From the NCBI GenBank assembly GCA_048013815.1, contig CM106586.1, positions 21,204,001 to 21,268,000 on the forward strand: DNA of 64,000 bases. The letters run 5' to 3'. Position numbers and translations under genes: made by a program. Source of the DNA: Setoptus koraiensis. Taxonomy: Eukaryota; Arthropoda. Below, one piece after another: positions 49,157 through 59,473 of this stretch. Positions within the stretch are counted from its first letter, which is position 1; each line of letters starts with the position of its first letter. A model generated the notes under the pieces. The model saw only the letters and a program-made list of their open reading frames with translations, searched no databases and had not been told where the DNA came from.

Positions 49157-49168
49157 TTGGTGTGTGCA
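49089..49168. repeat. AT-repeat hairpin
   Basis: A (TA)n run precedes CCAATTATTATCA (49113-49125). A second AT run of about 22 bases forms the loop, and the exact complement TGATAATAATTGG lies at 49148-49160. Partly matching GTGCACC/GTGTGTGCA bases extend the stem. It could be a cruciform or a small palindromic element. Confidence 0.75.
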
Positions 49169-49482
49169 GTGCGCGAATTTGTTGCCGCGCTGGTCGGTTG
49201 GCCAGCCTCCGCTGCTCGCCGGCAACACTATCCATCAATTATCGAAAATGTCACCACCATCGCCGCCGCCGCCGTCGCCTACCCAGTCCGCCATTGCGCT
49301 TGGTCCCATAAAGACCCGATAGAGAGGGTGCGTTCGAAATGCGTTGAGACGCACTTTTATTTAGTGCTGCTGCCGCTGTTACAATTGAGTGCTCGTGCAC
49401 AGTACGTGACAAAACGATTGAACAAAAATCAATCTTTCCACTCACATGCACATCTATCTTGACCACGCTATAAGTTGCGTAA

Positions 49483-49547
49483 TGCCCCCGTCGGTGTTGC
49501 AACACGCGACATTTTTACACCCGCAGCCTACTTAGGCCGACGGGGCA
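49483..49547. repeat. stem-loop with one bulge
   Basis: TGCCCCCGTCGG (49483-49494) pairs with CCGACGGGGCA (49537-49547) with one bulged C; the loop is 42 bases. Confidence 0.65.
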
Positions 49548-49881
49548 CCTAATGTGTGCAAATGCAATGTACAAAACTGATCTCTTTATTTTCTGCTCAT
49601 CATATTTTTTTTACTCGTCATCTTTTTTACTCATCATCTTTTTTCTCGCCTCTCATTCATCACACTGGGCCCATCGGAATCTCCGCTTAAGACTGCCCGA
49701 ATCTCAGAGCGCTTCTCGCCGCCCTCATCAGTTTTCGAGAATTTTTTTTTCTCGAATTTCCATCGATTTGAAAATTCATGGTGAGACATCTGGAAAAACC
49801 GCCATAAATCGACGTCCAGTTAAAACGCGCCAAAATGCCCCGTCACCATGAGCGGCAGTGGCGAAATTCTACCGTCCACTT

Positions 49882-49964
49882 CGAAATCCGAAATCCGAAA
49901 TCCGAAATCCGAAATCCGAAATCCGAAATCCGAAATCCGAAATCCGAAATCCGAAATCCGAAAT
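49882..49964. repeat. heptanucleotide (CGAAATC)n, about 12 copies
   Basis: Near-perfect 7-base array. It does not match the arthropod telomere unit TTAGG, and it has no spacers, so it is neither a telomere nor a CRISPR array. Confidence 0.95.
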
Positions 49965-51500
49965 GAGTGGTAGTAGCTGGCGATTTTCGGGGCCGAAATA
50001 CGACTACCCAGAGGTAGCTAGGTGGCGCGCCTAGGCAACGCATCAAGGTAGGAATGGCAACTTTCGAAGTAATTACTCTATTAGGGAAATTTCCGCTCGC
50101 AATTGAGTATGTTCCATGCGCATTGTGGTCATCGCTGATTGGCTCGGTTGGTTGTCTGTTACACTAGTTCAATTTATCTGTTGGCTGGCTGGCCAGTGTG
50201 TCTGGATCTATCTAGGGCACCGCAAACGTTGCGACAAATGTCGACAAAATGCTGAACTCTCTGCTTGGCCGGCTGGCCCCATTGCGGCCACTTGCGGTCA
50301 GCATGTGAACCAAACTCAATCATCGACAGACATAACAGCAGCGGCGGCGGATATTCATTCATTGACATGCAGGCGACCGTAATCATCATGTCTGGCTCGT
50401 TTTGTTCATTCGTCAAGTCTCTAGGCGACTTAACGAATAAGTAAAATCCGGCGAGGCCGCCACGATCCGTGATCCATGATCCGTCTAGCCAGACAGCCAG
50501 CCAGCCAGCCAGCCAGCATAATCGAGCATGTTGTGTGAATATAGGGCTCTAGCCAGATAGGCGTTTGTCGCTGCTGCCAGCAAACACAAAACCCCGACAA
50601 ACGGGCTCCTTCCGCCGCCATCATTAAATTATAATGAACGAGACGATTTAGTCGGAAAGCCAGCCAGCCAGCAATCAAGCGTGTGTTTGTTTTTGTCGTA
50701 GTTTCTTCTTTTTTCCACACCAAAATCGGTGATTGGTGCAACACAGTGGCAGCCACAACAGTTAGATCAGACAAGGTTGTTGCCGGCAAACTGTCAACGG
50801 ACGTTCGGCCAAGCTGTTTGCCGTTTGAGAGACTGACTCTGACTGAAAACTCTGTGAGATGGCGCGATATAAAACAAAAAAGGCTCTCCATACACAATAT
50901 CTAACTGTGTCTTGCCTATGGGCCCCATGACCAATTCAATAGTTTGCCACCACCAGATACTAGTCGCCATCTGGCGGTGGCGTCATGCGTCGCATCATTG
51001 CATCGTACGGCTTGCCAGTTCCAGCCTAGCCCCCTGGGTGATGTAACAATACTGCCACCACTACTGTTCAAATAAAATATCACCGCCTAAAAGGAACAAA
51101 GTATTAGCCTCCTTACTGCTGACTCACGAAATATAGTAACATCTGAATCTCGGGTGTCTAAAACAAGCCCTCCTATGAGTGTTGGCCCTGTGGCGCCGGT
51201 AGGTGGCTTCACGCCTTTGATATTCTCATAGTGTGTGTCCGGTATCACCGGTCACAACTAATTTTGCCAACAAACATACAGTGTAATGTCAGATGAATAG
51301 ACAGATAGACAAACAAAGTGCTTTCAAGTGTCGCTGTCATACAGACAGCCAGTTCGAGACTCACGCAAACTCCCCCATATCTGTCACAATATAACACATT
51401 CAATGCGATCACCTATGCTGATCGGACCGTTGCTCTAGCTCTATGACTGTTAAATTTGTTCTGACTCGTTAAATTTGTCTAGCCTCCATCGCAGTTGCTG

Positions 51501-51615
51501 CTTCCATTACAACTACAAGTTTTAGTTTACAACAGCAACAGCGGCAGCAACAACAACAACCACGACATCAACCACGATATCAACAGCGACAACACTAACA
51601 CATCTACATACAAAG
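51501..51615 (+). other. possible 5' UTR exon ending in a strong donor
   Basis: CAACAA-rich sequence ends at ACAAAG|GTGAGT (donor GT at 51616). There is no long plus frame, so if transcribed it would be untranslated leader, possibly of Disabled, whose coding exon is preceded by an acceptor at 56508-56509. This is inference. Confidence 0.25.
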
Positions 51616-52351
51616 GTGAGTGCGATATGGCAGCTTGCATGTCGTCGCTTGATGGTTCGCTTGAATAAAGAGCGATGTGTGTGTATGTGTGTGTGTGTCG
51701 GCGTCACAAAATCCGGCAGAGATTCCGACGAGCGACGAAAGTAGTTTGTTTAGTTGATGATGATAAGGCTCAAAACGGAAATGTAACATTGTTGCGTGTG
51801 TGTGTGTGTCTGACAACCTGCAACAAATAAACTGCTGGTGTCTTGTGACTGCGAAACTAACTGATTTGTCAATGGCAAATGTTCGCCTGAATACGTTCGC
51901 GGCTTCTACCGCCATTACAATACGACAACAACAACAACAACAACCATGATGTCTGGCTGTTGTTGTGTCAATTGATACGACTGGCATGGTCGCTTATTTA
52001 TCGCCCATTATCATTATTATTAGTATTAAGCTAGCCATTACAACATGATATAAAGCTCTATAACGACAATGTGGCCTCATGCCGACAATGGTGGCACCGG
52101 CTCGTCATCTATGGCTGTTTTAGTGGAACAAGTGGGGGCAGATATAGTCATAATGAAGTCACTGCCACTATTATTCGCTTCAGTCATTTGCACTTGTAGC
52201 CCGGCACACATCTAGCACTTACCAGTAGGGTGAGCTTGCCAGTATGGGGTCATCTCCCGCCAGGACAGGTGACAATTTTACTAGACGGCTATCAGGCGGC
52301 GGCACGAGCGCCCAGACACACATCACCTAAATGCGAAATGATTCAGTAGTG

Positions 52352-52353
<2 letters not shown>

Positions 52354-52426
<73 letters not shown>
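52354..52426. repeat. (AC)n microsatellite, about 36 units
   Basis: Uninterrupted 73-base AC run, the longest dinucleotide array in the window and likely polymorphic. Confidence 0.97.
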
Positions 52427-52427
<1 letters not shown>

Positions 52428-52730
52428 CAGTACAGTGTACAATACAGTCATAATGGCCATTGAGTGGGTGCTTGTGACGCAACTTTATCGCTGTTTCCGA
52501 AACGCTCTCCCTCTCTGGCTGTGGCTCTTTCTTTATTCTGTAACCATTGCCACTTATAAATTTTAAGCGAGCTAAATAGCGAGCCAGCGAATGAGCCGAG
52601 ATTTCATGATACACATTCGGGCTTGTAAACAAGCATCAAATTACCAGTCACGTTTTTGTTTTGACGTAACATTCGTAGGGCAACAACAATAACACTAATA
52701 ACACAATAGATAGATGCAAGCTTTCGGCTT

Positions 52731-52790
52731 TTGTTGCTGCTGTTGCTGTTGTTGTTGTTGTTGTTGTTGTTGTTGCTGCTGCTGCTGTTG
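52731..52790. repeat. (TTG/CTG)n trinucleotide repeat
   Basis: About 20 triplets of TTG and CTG. Minus-strand reading gives poly-Gln, with no supporting exon structure. Confidence 0.93.
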
Positions 52791-53351
52791 TATGTTCATT
52801 TTACATTGATTTGTACTTTGTATAAGCGAACAAGTGGCCAACATACCGCATGCACACATTCTGCAGAGATACGGTAAATTTATGGGGATGGTGTTGAAAA
52901 AAGAAGTAACCCAATCCGTGTATAACCCGAGCAGCTGGCGAGCATTTGTTTGCTTGGCAACACTTTGTGTAGCCACCCTGTAGCTAATGATGTGGCCAGG
53001 GAGTCATGCTTGCGCTTTGCATATCATATTGTTTTTACATAATATCATGAGCGCCTATACAATATCGCGGCTAATACATGTTAACTAGCGAAACTGGAAA
53101 GAGAACGCTGCCGAATCGGACGAAATCGGCTGGCTGACGCTGGCCGACGCTGGCTGATGCCGGCTGATGTGGTTGTGATGATTTGAAATAATGCAACGAG
53201 TAACTAGCAACTGGCAACTGGCAGCTCGCAACAACAATTATTATCGGTAGAGCAAGGTGACGGCTTCTTGTAAGCGATCAAGAAAAACTCGTTATCCGTC
53301 GCCTACATTATGTGGGCTACGTATCGGGTGTCTGTGGTGGCAGCCAGTCAG

Positions 53352-53430
53352 CTGCGAGAGCCAATTGCGAGAGCCAATTGCGAGAGCCAACTACGATAGT
53401 CAATTGCGAGACTCAACTACAAGAGCCAAT
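53352..53430. repeat. 13-bp minisatellite, degenerate
   Basis: Copies of GAGAGCCAATTGC that become increasingly divergent (GATAGTCAATTGC, GAGACTCAACTAC) towards the right. Confidence 0.85.
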
Positions 53431-54091
53431 CAGCCAACTACTAAATAATGACTACTAAATAATAGTAAAAATGAAATAGCCAGATGCCGGCGTGAGCCGA
53501 TGAATTAGAATGTCGGGGGCAAAATGAGCGACAACTGCGACGACTGCCAAACAACAACAATCAAAATCTTCCACCCGTCTAACCAGTCTAGCCAGCGAAT
53601 TCAGCGAATCGTCAGTGTGTGTTTGTCGAAACAACAACTCACTTGTTGTGATAATAGCACGCCAATGGAAATGGCATGACTGGAATTATTATGTAATACT
53701 TATCGCATAATGATGACTGACAAGCGGGACTGGGGTGTCTCAAGCAATTACATCATCATCATCATCATCGTCGTCGTCATTGTCATCATCTATCTGTGGA
53801 ATCTCGTGCCGGTATTGTCCGCTAGGCGGACGATATTTGTCGCCGCCGAACAATCAGATTAGGCCTGCGTTGCCGGCAGTGCTAGTGTTGATTGCAGGTG
53901 CAACACTGGCGCCGTCTCAAGAGAGCAGCCCTGACGGACGTCTCTCGGAGCAATTACAAACAATTGAAAAAAGTGCACACTACATTAGCTGACAACTTCC
54001 GATCTGACAATTGTGAGCTATCCGATCACAACATGTCGCAGCGCCGTCGCTGCCTAGCGGACAGATCCGGCGCTAATGGTGTAACACATCA

Positions 54092-54219
54092 CACAGAATT
54101 TCTGTGACAGAGTCACTCTGTCAGAGTGTGTGTGTGTGTGTCTTCGCTGTGGCGCCTTTGCGTCTCGTCCGACTCTTCGTGCCATTGTTGAGCTGGCACA
54201 GCAAGATCACTGTGCCAGC
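54092..54219. repeat. cluster of three stem-loops
   Basis: CACAGAA/TTCTGTG (54092-54106), TGACAGAG/CTCTGTCA (54105-54123) and GCTGGCACAG/CTGTGCCAGC (54192-54219) are exact inverted repeats packed in 130 bases, directly upstream of a possible start site at about 54324. Confidence 0.75.
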
Positions 54220-54319
54220 GCAACACAGTGTGCGCATTTGTGTGTGCTAGCAGATTATCAGTGCACTGTGTGTGCAGTGTGAATGATGTAATGTGTGTGT
54301 GTGTGTGTGTTGCGTTCGA

Positions 54320-54455
54320 CATTCAGTGCACACAAATGACGTAGAAATTCGACGACGACGACGACGGCGACGGCGAGGCTGCTTTTGTGCGCGAAACTAG
54401 TGATCACCTTAAAACTGTTCGCCTGTATCCGCGTCGACTGGCCAGTGTTAGCAAG
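54320..54455 (+). promoter_or_regulatory. possible initiator and 5' UTR exon
   Basis: ATTCAGTGCA near 54321 fits the arthropod initiator TCAGT. About 130 bases later GCAAG|GTAATG (GT at 54456-54457) could be a splice donor. The enclosed sequence contains a CGACGA repeat and no ATG-initiated frame continuing past the donor. It may be an alternative leader exon of Disabled, 2 kb downstream. No TATA box is seen. Confidence 0.25.
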
Positions 54456-54457
54456 GT

Positions 54458-56509
54458 AATGTTGTGCCCAGTGTTGTGTCTTTGGGTGCTGTAGTGCGCA
54501 GTTTTAAAGTGAACACCCAGTACACACATATGATCGTTGTTTATGTCGTTCGTTCTTCGTCTTCGTCATTGATGCTGGTGGCTGCGTTGCAGTTCGATTT
54601 ATGCAACGAATATCCGCGTTATTATCATGAGCGTTTTGTTATTATTATTATTTTTATCTATATTAGCATCATATCTCTTATAAAACAACAATATTTAAAT
54701 CAGCGCCACTATCTATTTAGATTTTTATCTGCATGGAGTGGCCCAAGAATTATGGAATTTGATACCATCTATTGTGCATGATTTGTTGCAGTTCGATGCC
54801 CTCCCTCACGCTGTCCGCAACGTTAATAATCGCATCAAATTCGATTTAATATACTCACATTTGCACCAAACAACTACTCACAATTGCAACCATTGGAATA
54901 ACAAGTCAATATTAGTTTATGATTGAAGGAGCATCCCACAAGACGACACAGACACAGACGCAATCAATTAATCGGCCAATCAATTAATCACTGTTGATCA
55001 GATTAACCTTGGCCAAACAGCAACAGCGACAGACACAAGCGCCAAATGCAAACAATAGCATGATGATAGTCAATTGGATTAATCTATCTTATGAAGCAGC
55101 AAGAAGCCAAGCAAATAGATCATCATTAACATTATTTGTTGTTTGGACAACAGTGTGAAAAGAGAGATGACGATGACGATTGCCACCTATTATTATTGTA
55201 GGCGCGTCACTACCGGCTCATCGCAAAACTAGTCAGCCACCAACAATCGATTATTATTACCATTACCATTATATTCGGGTGTTATTGTTGTTACATGTTA
55301 TTGTTGAGGAGACAATTTTCGGATTCTATTATCACATCGCTACTTTATCACTTGATGATAATCTATATTTGGTCACTGCAACTTACAACAACGCCAAACG
55401 TATCGTTACTAACATCATGCTCAATGTTTGTTACTAAATTGTCGACATGCCAACATGCAAATGAATCACCATAATCAATCAACTGTGAGCCACAAATAAA
55501 ATGAGCAGCAGGGCCATCGCCATTCATACGGAAGAAGCTTAACAACTCTCTGGCATATAATTTGATTCCACTAACAGAGCAGAACACACACACACACACA
55601 CACATATAAAATATAACAAAGCAACGACAAAAACCGAGAGTGAGAACACACAAATTTCATTTCACTTATCGAATATATCGAACTTTGAATCTGGCGAGAA
55701 AAAACAAAAACAACAACAAATTAAATAAACAATGCCAACAGCCAGATTCGTGTTAACACACTCAAAGTCGATCACCAATGAAACAAGAAGAAAAAATAAC
55801 AAAATACAATGCACGCTGGTGAAAAAACTTCAAAAAATCGCGAGAGATCATCATCGATAATACGCAACAATCAATGCCACCACCATCATCATCATCATCA
55901 TCACTATCCAAATGTGACAATTACCCCCACTATAGTATAATAATACACTTCGCACATTTGCTAACACTTCAATAACATCGTGTATTTAGCAATTCAATTT
56001 TTTAATTCTATTTGATGACGTAAGAAATATTTGACAAGACGGGAGTGTGATCGGTCGTCTAGTCTATATCTCTCTGCCATAATTTTCGTTTCATATTATT
56101 ACTAACAGACAGCAGCAAAAATTATTGATTGATTTAACAGTGGCGCAATGTTGCCAAACTTATCATCTCTATATCACATCTACTTACACCAGTCACAATA
56201 CGATAAATGTACTCTGAAAAAAAGACGTCGTTATAGATTAGCGAAAGCAATCGATTTATAAGATAACTTACACGCGTTCAATATTCTCAAACCCCGAGAT
56301 CATATTCAATGAGAACTATTGTTATTACTAATATTTTACTAAATTAATTATGTCAAACATCAACTAGAATATCAACTCATCTACCAATATTATTATTATT
56401 ACTATTACTATAAGTAACTTTATCGTCGTCACAAGTTCAAAGTTTGATTTCAATTAACTCATTAATCAGTCACTTCTTCTACTTAATTTTGTTTATTTCT
56501 TGGGGGCAG
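54458..56509. other. probable 5' intron or intergenic DNA upstream of Disabled
   Basis: AT-rich, with (CA)n at 55587-55603, CATCAT runs near 55878-55902 and TTATTA-type repeats. No coding sequence. The polypyrimidine run and GGGGGCAG at its right end (AG at 56508-56509) look like a 3' splice site. Confidence 0.4.
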
Positions 56510-56537
56510 AGAATAACAATAAAATAGAATCAACAAA

Positions 56538-58247
56538 ATGGCTAAATCAAGTCAATCAACGATAAAGAACAAAGAGAATAACGAGGAAAAAACAACAGTT
56601 AAAGCCGCTGGTTCAGTTAAGAGCGAGGCAAACAAAGAGGAAAAAGGAAAAAAATTTGAGAATGAAGGAGTAGTGTTTAGGGCCAAACTAATTGGTATAG
56701 AATTAGTACCTGAGTCACGAGGAGATAAGATGTGCCAAAGCTCAATACAAAAACTTAAAGCCATAATCAAGGGCACCAATTGTCATAAGAAGCGCATAAC
56801 TCTCAAGATAAGTTATGATGGTATTAAGGTATTTGATGAAAAAACAAGTGAGATCATACATCACCATAAGGTGCCTGAGATATCTTATATAGCGAGCGAC
56901 GATCAAGATAGTCGGGCGTTCGGTTATGTATTTGGAATGCCAACCAAGACCCTCCAGTTCATATGTTTCAAAACGGCGGGACCTGCAGTTGGAGTCATGT
57001 CGTGCATTAGTGAACTATTTGAGGCCGTGCTTGACAAAAAGAATAAAGAGAAAGAGGAGAAACAGAATAAAGAGGACAACAATATATTATCAACGAGCGA
57101 TCAATCAATATTGAATGGCGATTGTAGCTCAAACAGTATCGGCACAAACTCTTCATCCAGCGGCATAGGCTCATCTGCTGGCTCTGTTTCTATATCGAGC
57201 GCCAGACAGGATTCAATCGATCATTTATCATCGCTTCTATTTGGCAGCTCGCCCTCACCGTCGCCATCAGCTTGGGGCACGTCGAGCCTGGCGCAACAAG
57301 TTAACAAACATCAACCGCACAACAATTTTCAATCAGTGTCCCGTCAGCCAACTGTTGAGAAATTGCTTGAAAGTAATTCCAACGTTGGTCATATTCCGCT
57401 ACTACCATCGCCCCCATCTAAACATCGCCAATTAACGCTCGCAAGTAGTGGCAATGATATCAGCACTAGCAACAATAATGGTATTATCAGGAGTTCCTCG
57501 CCCCTGTTCTCATTAGATGAATTCTGGCCACCCATTCCGGCTCCCAATACTGCAGCCAATGCTTATGCGGCATCATCTGGCTCACATGGCGTCAACATTG
57601 GACATCGCCATTCCGATCGCAATAAATCGAGTGCCTCTGTATTTTCTCTATCCAACAACACGAATTGCCCCGCGCCTGCCCCGGTATCAAGCTCACTACA
57701 AAATGAGAGCCACTTTGCGTCTGCCTTTACGGCAGCATCATCATCAACAAAAACACCAGCTACAGTTCAGCCGTCACTCAGTATTAATGCAAATAATAAC
57801 TCATCAGGCCTACTGAGACAATTATCTGTGACTAGTACCGATAGCACTGATCGCTACGCTGCCTTTAATGAATTGCACAATTTTCCTAGTGTTTTTGAGT
57901 CGGCCGTTATTCAACAACAACAACAACTACAACAACCGACACCACCACCACCTTTATTCAATCCTACTAGCGCCAATAATGGTGACACAATTAAATTTCA
58001 TTCTGATTTTAGTAGTTTCGATCAAGGTTCGCGGCACCAGCAACAACAACCACAACAACAGCAGCACCATCCTCATCATCAGCAGCAAGCATCCTCGGTT
58101 CCTCTATTTGGTTTACCGCAGAGCTCATCATCTGGCCAGTTAGTTCCTTCGTTCGATGAATTCCCGCCGCCCCAGGCCCCAGCGCATCAATCTTCGCAAC
58201 AAATCTTTAGAAGAACTAACCCTTTTGCAGATGATTTCTTCTGGTGA
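56538..58247 (+). CDS. Dab: Disabled-type PTB-domain endocytic adaptor
   Basis: A 569-residue frame; an in-frame stop at 56520 fixes this ATG. Residues about 41-168 form a Disabled-type phosphotyrosine-binding domain, with the signature FENEGV, AKLIGIE, RGDKMCQ, GIKVFDEKT, HHHKVPEISYIA and RAFGYVFG. This domain binds NPxY tails of LDL-receptor-family proteins and phosphoinositides, and Dab proteins link such cargo to clathrin and act in tyrosine-kinase signalling. The rest is low-complexity Ser/Asn/Gln-rich, with two related DEF(W)PP segments (about 328 and near 540) and a C-terminus TNPFADDFFW that contains an NPF motif (561-563, EH-domain binding) overlapping FADDF (563-567), which fits the FxDxF AP-2 appendage motif. 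The whole coding sequence is in one exon, with a likely intron in the 5' UTR. Cytoplasmic; assignment by domain match is strong. Confidence 0.92.
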   Translation: MAKSSQSTIKNKENNEEKTTVKAAGSVKSEANKEEKGKKFENEGVVFRAKLIGIELVPESRGDKMCQSSIQKLKAIIKGTNCHKKRITLKISYDGIKVFDEKTSEIIHHHKVPEISYIASDDQDSRAFGYVFGMPTKTLQFICFKTAGPAVGVMSCISELFEAVLDKKNKEKEEKQNKEDNNILSTSDQSILNGDCSSNSIGTNSSSSGIGSSAGSVSISSARQDSIDHLSSLLFGSSPSPSPSAWGTSSLAQQVNKHQPHNNFQSVSRQPTVEKLLESNSNVGHIPLLPSPPSKHRQLTLASSGNDISTSNNNGIIRSSSPLFSLDEFWPPIPAPNTAANAYAASSGSHGVNIGHRHSDRNKSSASVFSLSNNTNCPAPAPVSSSLQNESHFASAFTAASSSTKTPATVQPSLSINANNNSSGLLRQLSVTSTDSTDRYAAFNELHNFPSVFESAVIQQQQQLQQPTPPPPLFNPTSANNGDTIKFHSDFSSFDQGSRHQQQQPQQQQHHPHHQQQASSVPLFGLPQSSSSGQLVPSFDEFPPPQAPAHQSSQQIFRRTNPFADDFFW

Positions 58248-58332
58248 AAGATGCGTGCATTAGTTTTTGTTGTGCAGATTGCTGCGTCAAGAGCACGCAT
58301 AATAATAATTGCAGATCAAAAGTTTAAAGTAT

Positions 58333-58334
<2 letters not shown>

Positions 58335-58373
<39 letters not shown>

Positions 58374-58386
58374 GAGCGACAGAGAG
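58335..58386. repeat. (GA)n microsatellite in Disabled 3' UTR
   Basis: About 33 uninterrupted bases of GA followed by interrupted GA units. Confidence 0.93.
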
Positions 58387-58616
58387 AAAGATCATCTATG
58401 AAGACAACTCGTTTGATGTTTTGAATATATTATTAGCTCTCAAACTTGATGTAAATGATGCCTTTTTTGGATAATCTACACATCCTTAGCGCTATTGTAG
58501 CACCCTCCCCAATTTATCTACTATGTCTAGCTGTTTGTCAGTCTTGTATAGAGAAGTCGTTGTGTGCGTATCAAGAACAAGTGTACCATTCCTTCTCTAC
58601 GCTAATTTCCTGCATA

Positions 58617-58622
58617 AATAAA
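58617..58622 (+). terminator. candidate poly(A) signal of Disabled
   Basis: AATAAA about 370 bases downstream of the stop codon and before the troponin T gene. Confidence 0.45.
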
Positions 58623-58757
58623 GAATTTAGGCCATCTTCTCTAGGCAGCCATTTTAAATGTGTGTATCTAGAGTATGATGACAGTCAAAGGAGTAAAGTT
58701 TGTCGTAGTGTTTAATGCACATAGCATATACGTACACCATATAACACTCGAGAAGAG

Positions 58758-58788
<31 letters not shown>

Positions 58789-59473
58789 CTCGTATCTGTT
58801 GCGCATCTGTGTTCGTTTGTTTCTCAGTCATGGTTGCCATTACAAATAGCACTGGGCCAGCTATATGCACTTCGTCGAGAAGATAATAATAACAATAATA
58901 ATAATAATAATAACAGTATAAACGTTATTAGCTGAAATGCACGATAGATGATGTGCATACGATAACAAGGACAAGCAGCTATTCTCTGGCTGAGACTCGC
59001 TTACTTTTATTTTGATGGCGACTCGTATCGTGAATCAGGAGCCATGTAAGTTGGCACAGAAAGAGCATTCAACGAGGCTGCGTGTGACTATAGGGCCTCT
59101 GCGTCGGGCGCCTAGCTCCTTTCTATTTATTAATGCTCGTCGTCGTCGAACGCATCCATCTTTTATTTTCGGGCGTGGGACTGTTAGTGCTGGCGCAAGT
59201 GTAGCTACTATCACGGCTACAATCTGTACTGCTACTACTGTATTATTATTGCCTACTCACTTGTCTGTGTCTTATTATCATTACAAATTTTGCATTTCTT
59301 TTTTGCAATTTGCTTCTTCTACAGCAGAAGCAGAAGCAACGTTAGCGTTGTTGTTTATTTGTTATTGTCGTTCGAATCAATAATTCAATACCAAAAGAAT
59401 TTCTATAGGCCAGTGGCCGTTTTGTTAATAAATCAAGATTTCTACACTAGTGGCCTCAAACTCAACCAGCAGT
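58623..59473. other. intergenic region and possible troponin T leader
   Basis: Contains (AT)n at 58757-58788 and (AAT)n at about 58885-58915. CCAT|GTAAGT (GT at 59046) could end a 5' UTR exon of troponin T, joining an acceptor CCAGCAG at 59471-59472 placed one base before the start codon. This is inference. Confidence 0.35.

Larger units (their letters stand above)
41114..51500. other. long GC-rich non-coding domain
   Basis: About 10 kb in which GGCC, GGCGCC, GCCGGC and CCAGC words are very frequent. Open frames up to about 190 codons occur on both strands (for example 41903-42481 minus, 42856-43437 plus), as expected when GC content suppresses stop codons. None has a domain, signal peptide or conserved motif. 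The stretch holds several minisatellites and stem-loops listed separately, plus CTGG/CCAG tetramer runs at about 41668-41735 and 50485-50518. Confidence 0.5.
51640..54091. other. non-coding, rich in simple repeats
   Basis: GT/CA runs at about 51680-51700 and 51795-51810, CAACAA near 51925, the long (AC)n and (TTG/CTG)n tracts and a 13-bp minisatellite (all listed). The minus frames across the (AC)n and (TTG)n tracts read as poly-Val/Cys and poly-Gln and are artefacts of the repeats. Confidence 0.5.

Noticed and set aside
49882-49964. CRISPR-like or telomere-like array
   Set aside because: Units of 7 bases with no spacers, and the unit is not TTAGG; a plain microsatellite.
52327-52632. minus frame with long Val-Cys alternation
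   Set aside because: Generated by the (AC)n microsatellite.
52695-52976. minus frame with poly-glutamine
   Set aside because: Generated by the (TTG/CTG)n repeat; there is no flanking domain or splice structure.
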